A DNA stretch of 64,000 nucleotides from Rhinopithecus roxellana (Eukaryota; Chordata; Mammalia; Primates; Cercopithecidae): positions 127,212,235 to 127,276,234 of the forward strand of contig NC_044558.1 of the NCBI RefSeq assembly GCF_007565055.1, written 5' to 3'. Each line of letters begins with the position of its first letter. The first letter of the stretch is position 1. Shown here one piece after another: positions 59,190 through 64,000 of this stretch. The notes under the pieces are model-generated. The model did not search any database and was not told the DNA's origin. It saw nothing but the letters and a program-made list of their open reading frames with translations. A program made the translations under genes and the position numbers.

Positions 59190-59310
59190 TATTTTATCAC
59201 ATTAATTTACATAATTCTTTAAGGTAGGTGGTAAAATTATTATAGGTGAAGGAAATGGAGCTAATGCTCTTGTTCACATTCATTTAACTAGGGTTTGACA
59301 GAGCCCTAAA
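59190..59310 (-). mobile_element. Possible MIR fragment, antisense
   Basis: 'aaggtaggtggtaaaattatt' and 'gtgaaggaaatggagct' follow the order of the MIR middle in reverse complement, but the similarity is weak. Confidence 0.45.
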
Positions 59311-59779
59311 TGGAATTTTTACTTTTTTAAAAAATCTTACTTGCTGTGTCTTTGTGACCTTAATATAACTTTTATCAGAAAACTATTCTTATAGCAAAGG
59401 GAAAAATTATAAATGCCACAAGTACGTCTCCTCTATAATAGGTTTGCAGCAAAAAGGGGAAGGACTGAAAGGGCATAAAGTTGAAATTCCCTCATTTTAA
59501 GATATTCTAAAGAATTCATGTAAATAACAGATTAGCATGTGCAGTTTTTCCTGCTTGGATACATTTATGCATATTTTAAATAGATTTGATCCTGGAGTGA
59601 TGTAAAAATTGTTATTGAGAGACAGGGTCTTGGTCTTTTTCCATATTATTTTCCTTGAACTCTAGACGGATGTGTGTATGTGTATATACATTTATAAGAA
59701 TGTTTAGATTTTTCCAATATGGTCTTCAATCAACAAATATTTATTTTAAACTGGTTTTCATCTTTTTCCTTTACTTTCT

Positions 59780-60073
59780 CTTTAGAGACAGGGTCCTGGT
59801 CTGTCACCTGGCTGGAATGCAGTGACATGATCATGGCTTACTATAACCTCAAACTCCTGGGCTCAAGCTATCCTCCTGCCTCACTTCATGAGTAGCTAGG
59901 ACTACAGGTGTGCACCACCATGCCTGGCTAACTTAAAAATTTATTTTTTTTTGTAGGGATGGGGTCTCTGTATGTTGCCCAGCTGCTCTCAAACTCCTGG
60001 CCTCAAGTGATCCTCTCACCTTGGCCTCTCAAAGCATTGGAATTACAAGCATGGGCCACTGCACCCAGACTTA
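59780..60073 (-). mobile_element. AluJ, antisense
   Basis: Two-monomer J-type text ('gagacagggtcctggtctg', 'aacctcaaactcctgggctc', 'ggcctcaagtgatcctctc') with many private changes. It ends 'ctgcacccaga'. Confidence 0.88.
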
Positions 60074-60149
60074 TTTTTCTTATTATAGAAGAAAAACATA
60101 CATTTTATTGCAAAAAGATCACAAATATATTAAACTTAGTAATAGTATC

Positions 60150-60245
60150 AGTTTCATTGCTTTGTTGTGAGGATTAAATATGTAGAACTGAGCACAATAC
60201 TGTGTATTTCATGAATGAGCAATAAATATTAGCTACTGGTAATAT
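60150..60245 (+). mobile_element. MIR 3' fragment, sense
   Basis: 'ttgttgtgaggattaaata', 'actgagcacaatactgtg' and 'gagcaataaatattagcta' match the MIR 3' end in order. Confidence 0.68.
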
Positions 60246-60600
60246 TAGACTTACAGACTGATAGAGCAGAAAGCCAAAGAGGGAGGGAAGTCTACATTGG
60301 AGGGAAGGAGTAGTTGAGTGATTGTATGGTCCAGATTAGGAAGCTAGAGAAGTGACTGAAATCTGTTAGCAGAAGAATATGGTTGAACACCTTTAATTAG
60401 GAGGAGAGAAGGGTAGATAAAAGGAGGCTTTGAACAAAGAGCTTGATAGCAGAAAACCTGCTTTTAAAATAGTTTTTTCTTTTTTTTCTTTCGTTTTGAC
60501 ATGTTTCATAGGCAAGACTGGAAAAAAAATTACAACAAATAAGGCAAAAAAGCTTAAAGATTAGAAAGGAAATAATACAGCTGTAATTTTTCCGAGATGA
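60246..60600. other. Unassigned sequence
   Basis: No gene or recognised repeat. Confidence 0.45.
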
Positions 60601-60604
60601 CTTA

Positions 60605-61752
60605 ACTGTATACATAAAAATTCAAAACCACCTATGGATAAGCTATTATAATTAATAAGTGAATTTAGCAAAGCCATCCAAACAAGGCATGTATATAAAT
60701 TGACAAGCTGATTATTAAATTTATGGGGAAATATAAGACAATCTTGAAGAAGGACAAAAATGTTGGAAGGCTTATACTAATAGTTAGCAAGACTGATTTT
60801 AATCCTGAATTAATTATTATGGTGTATTATTTATGTAACCCTAGACAAATCAATCAGTGAGCAAAACATAAGTTCAACAACAGACCCACCTCTAATTCAT
60901 GGCAAATATGACACTGAAGAGCAGTGGGAATATGATAATTTTAAAAATAAGTGATTCCCCATATGGGAAAAAGTAAAATTTAAGACCTGCTTCACATGCT
61001 ACCTCAAAATCAGTTTGAGGTAGAATCTGTTGCTAGGGGTGAATGGTAAAACCCTAACTTTTCTAGAAGGTAACATTGGAGAATATCTTCATGACCTTGG
61101 GGTAGGGAGTGATTTCTGGAAAAAGACACAAAAAGTGCTTTCTATAAAGGCAAATATTAGTAACTTGTCCAACATTAAAATGATGAGCTTCTGTTCATCA
61201 AAAGGTATGATCTAATAAACAAAGAGGCATGCCGCAACATGGGAAAAGACATCAGCGATGCACACAATTGCCAAGGCATTCAGCCAGAGCATTAAGAACT
61301 CCTATAGATCAACAGGATACAGACAGAAAATTGAATAAAAATGGACAATTGACTTGAACAAGCACTTCAAAAAATAGATATCCAACTAGTTAATAAATAA
61401 AAAGGTATGCCAATTCATTAGTAACCAGGGAGATGCAAATTAAAATCACAATAATGTAGTATAAAGCACCCACCAGAATGGTCAAGAGGAAAAAGACTGA
61501 TAATCTCAAGTGTTGAGGAGGATGTGGAAGAAATAGAACTCTCTCATTGATAGTGAGAGTGTAAATTTTTGTCCTTGTTTTGGAAAACTAGCACTATTCA
61601 CTAAAGATGAATAGGAAGATACTCTATGACTTAGCAGCTCTTCTCCTGGGTACATATGTTTATGGAAAGACATATACAAGAATGTTCATAGCAGTATATG
61701 AACTTTATTTATAATAGCCAACATAAATATGTAAGTATATTTTCACCTAAAG

Positions 61753-61811
<59 letters not shown>

Positions 61812-62300
61812 AATGTTCATTGCAGTGTCATTTATAGTAACCAGAAACTGGAAATGATTTAAATATCCACTATCAGGAGAATGAATAAATCAATTGTATT
61901 ATATTCACATGTTCACACAAAGCAATACTATAAGAAATGAAAAAGAATGAACTATAGCAACATGCAACGACATGGATGAATCTTATAAACATCATGATTG
62001 AGAGAAAGTAGATACACAAAATAATATAGAATATATAATTCTACTTATACAACCTTGAGAACCAAGCAAAAGTAATAGTGACAGAAATTAGTGATAGAAA
62101 ATGGTTATTTTTGGAGAGGAAGTGGATAGTGGTTTTGGCACTGGGGTTTTCTTGGGTACGATTAATGTCCTGTTTTCATAGGGGTGGTGGTCACCGGGGC
62201 AAATTTACTTTGCGATAATTCATGGTGCCATACAGTTATAATTTGTGTATTTTTCTCTGTGTATGCTATATACTTCAATGGAAATTTCATTTTAAAAAGC
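60605..62300 (+). mobile_element. Old L1M, sense, ORF2 and 3' UTR, with CA repeat
   Basis: Highly decayed ORF2 text in order: 'ggaaaagacatcagcgatg', 'gggagatgcaaattaaaatc', 'aatgttcattgcagtgtc', 'caacgacatggatgaatc'. It runs into a 3' UTR ending near 62300. The 61-residue frame at 61030-61215 is ORF2 text. No intact domain. Confidence 0.75.
61756..61810. repeat. (CA)n microsatellite, about 27 units
   Basis: An uninterrupted AC/CA run within the old L1M. It is long and pure enough to be polymorphic. Confidence 0.96.
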
Positions 62301-63131
62301 CAATTGTATTTCTAAATGACATCAATTATATATTTTTGCTATTTAATATCAGCAAAAGCTAAGTTTCTAAGAATAAATCTAACTAAAAATGTTCAAGATT
62401 TGTATGAAAGAAAATCATTAACTTTCTTTAAAGACATTAAAACTACTCAAACACATGGGGAGATAAACCATGTACATAGATCACAATTCAATACTGTAAT
62501 GATGCCAAGTTCATATGTATTTACCTATAAATGTAATGCAAGTTCAATAAAAGTCCCAAAGCATCTTGGAAATGATTCTAAAACTCATCTATAAGAACAA
62601 AGGGCCAATCATAGGTCACTAATAAAGAAAATTAGTAAGATATGAATTTGTCCTACCAGGTTTCAAGACATTATTAATGTGAAGAAATTAACATTCTTTT
62701 ATTTATGAAGTTATAGGAATTACAACAGCATGGTATCGATGCAATATGGTAGTGGCATAGAAACAGGACAGAGAAGTCAGAAATGGAGAGGGACCAGTGG
62801 TTATATGCACCTTCAATATATGATGTAGTGCCATTGCAGATCAGTGGGAAAGGATGAACTTTTCTATAAATTGTGGGGGGCTAAATGTTTAATAATGTAA
62901 AAAAAGTAGATCCCTACATCATGTCATTCATGTCATACACAAATAATACCTAGTAAAGACTTAAGTGAGAAGGGCAAAACTATAAACATTTTAGGAGATA
63001 TAGGAGAATATCATTATGATCCCAAGGTATGGGAGGTTTCTTTAGCAAGACACAAAATGTATAAACCATAAACAAAGATTTACAAATCCAGTCACACTAA
63101 AGTCAAGTATTCTTATCCATTGAAAGAAAGC

Positions 63132-63158
63132 AAAAAAAAAAAAAAAAAAAAAAAAAAA
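63132..63158. repeat. (A)27 tract
   Basis: Uninterrupted A run inside the decayed L1M. It is probably slippage expansion or a tail of an unidentified insertion. Confidence 0.9.
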
Positions 63159-63770
63159 TGAACTAATATAGCAATAAATAATAGTAGCAATAGTAGGAAG
63201 AAATCAATAAAAAGAAACAAAAAGATGAGAAAGGTTAAAAAAAAAAACACTAGGCAAACAAATTCCTAGGAATTTTGTAGAGGAGGAAATGTTAATGCCT
63301 CGTAACCATCTGAAAAGATGTTCAAACTCGTTAATAATTGGGAAATGCTAACGCTTGTGAAATTGACAAGTGTGAAAAATTTGGATAAATTGCACTCTAT
63401 TCATACACTGGAATATCATACAGCAGTAAAAATTAATGAAGTCAGCTATATATATTAGTATGCTTGAATCTCAAAACGTGTAGTAAAACAAATTGCAGAA
63501 GATATATAGTATGATCCCCCTCATAGGAAGTTCTAAAAGACTCAAAACTCAATGCATTTATAAGTATGTGGCAAACTTATAAAGAAAGCAAGGGAATAAT
63601 TAACATTCAATTCAGAATAGTAGTTACTTGGGGAGTGGTGACAAGGCGAGGAGGCAGGGAAAGAGCTGCAACTAAGAGGGGCCCTCAGGGAGACTATAAT
63701 TACCAGAAAAGCTCTATTTTTTTTAAGGTGGGGGGGTAAGTACAAGGGTGATCATTTCATTATTTCTCCC

Positions 63771-63811
63771 TGAAATGTATATACCACCTTTTACATAGGT
63801 GGTATATTTCA
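63771..63811. repeat. Short inverted repeat / hairpin
   Basis: A perfect 10-bp arm pair ('tataccacct' at 63780-63789 and 'aggtggtata' at 63797-63806) surrounds a 7-nt loop, with further outer pairing of 'tgaaa' and 'tttca'. No T run follows it and it lies in decayed L1M, so I do not call it a terminator. Confidence 0.75.
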
Positions 63812-63840
63812 TAGCAACAGTGTAAAAGAAAAAATTAAAT

Positions 63841-64000
63841 AAAAGTAATTTTCATTAAAAAATAGTATAATAATGATAACATTGTTTAACCTCAGTAATA
63901 AAGAGAAGAAATTTAAACTTGGAAATCAGTATCTTGACAAATCTTTGAAGTTTCTATTTTCATCTTTGTAATATGATTTGCCAATATCCATTGAAAAGAA
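63841..64000. other. Unassigned AT-rich end of window
   Basis: No recognisable feature. Confidence 0.4.

Larger units (their letters stand above)
62301..63840 (+). mobile_element. Second old L1M, sense, strongly decayed
   Basis: Sense ORF2-like text restarts upstream of where the preceding L1M ended ('aatctaactaaaaatgttc', 'acaacagcatggtatcg'). It passes C-terminal text ('actggaatatcatacagc') and ends in a 3' UTR-like segment near 63840. An A tract interrupts it at 63132-63158. Boundaries are approximate. Confidence 0.65.

Noticed and set aside
63785..63830. Hairpin as a transcription terminator
   Set aside because: There is no T run after it and no transcription unit. It lies in a decayed LINE.
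1..64000. CRISPR arrays, operons, bacterial-type promoters or phage genes
   Set aside because: Sequence is plainly primate nuclear DNA. The repeats are Alu, L1, MIR, L2, LTR and microsatellites.
1..64000. tRNA, snRNA or rRNA genes
   Set aside because: Only tRNA- or 7SL-derived SINE relics (MIR, Alu) were seen. No cloverleaf or snRNA landmark was recognised.

Overview
This is nuclear DNA from a primate, AT-rich and dominated by Alu and LINE-1 copies. Two Alu copies (about 16.28-16.58 kb and 38.18-38.49 kb) share a diagnostic set of differences from human AluY: 'ggtttacgcc', 'cacctcgcccggctag', 'ttttttagtag', 'cccgtctcgg' and 'ggctt(g/a)agcc'. From memory these define the AluYR lineage of Old World monkeys (macaque, baboon, vervet). 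A comparatively young L1 ends in 'ctagaacttaaag', which also fits a cercopithecid. I therefore read the window as an intergenic or deep-intronic stretch of an Old World monkey chromosome. I see no host protein-coding exon, no RNA gene and no CRISPR array. Nearly all open reading frames are pieces of L1 ORF1/ORF2, of Alu, or chance frames.

Layout. 1-6.47 kb: mostly unassigned old sequence with a tiny 5'-truncated Alu, one MIR and one MER5A-like hAT relic. 6.47-11.57 kb: a stack of antisense L1 fragments, one L1 inside another, plus an AluS and a compound tetranucleotide repeat. A sense fragment on the far side suggests an ancient 5'-inverted L1 under the stack. 11.57-16.26 kb: two MIRs, then an antisense L1 split by an AluY. 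16.26-19.4 kb: an AluYR, unassigned sequence, and an Alu inserted inside another Alu. 19.4-21.1 kb: an L2 split by an ERV-type LTR and by an AluJ. 21.3-22.75 kb: an old L1M-like repeat. 22.75-28.7 kb: unassigned AT-rich DNA, a short L1 with a clear target duplication, and two consecutive L1M 3' ends, one holding an AluJ.

29.0-35.97 kb: a near full-length sense L1 (5' UTR with YY1-like start, decayed ORF1 and ORF2, 3' UTR) that split an older LTR-like repeat. It carries an MLT1-like segment in its 5' UTR and an MST/THE1-type solo LTR in the endonuclease region. 36-40.5 kb: unassigned sequence, two MIRs and the second AluYR. 40.5-58.7 kb: the most complex stratum. It holds antisense L1s with an unexplained CpG-bearing 0.47-kb segment at one junction. 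A long antisense L1, with repeated modules in its 5' UTR, is split by a sense L1. That sense L1 is itself split by the youngest L1 (48.48-51.32 kb) and by a sense Alu. Another long antisense L1 follows. 58.7-64 kb: AT-rich sequence, AluJ, MIRs and two decayed sense L1M copies with a long CA repeat.

No genes work together here. The content is a layered record of retrotransposition. The parts most worth checking are the nested order of insertions, the 41.85-42.32 kb segment, the shared FADD-to-FADS change in two L1 copies, the modular L1 5' UTR, the CG/CA alternating tract and the monkey-specific insertions. I found no evidence of a new biological system.
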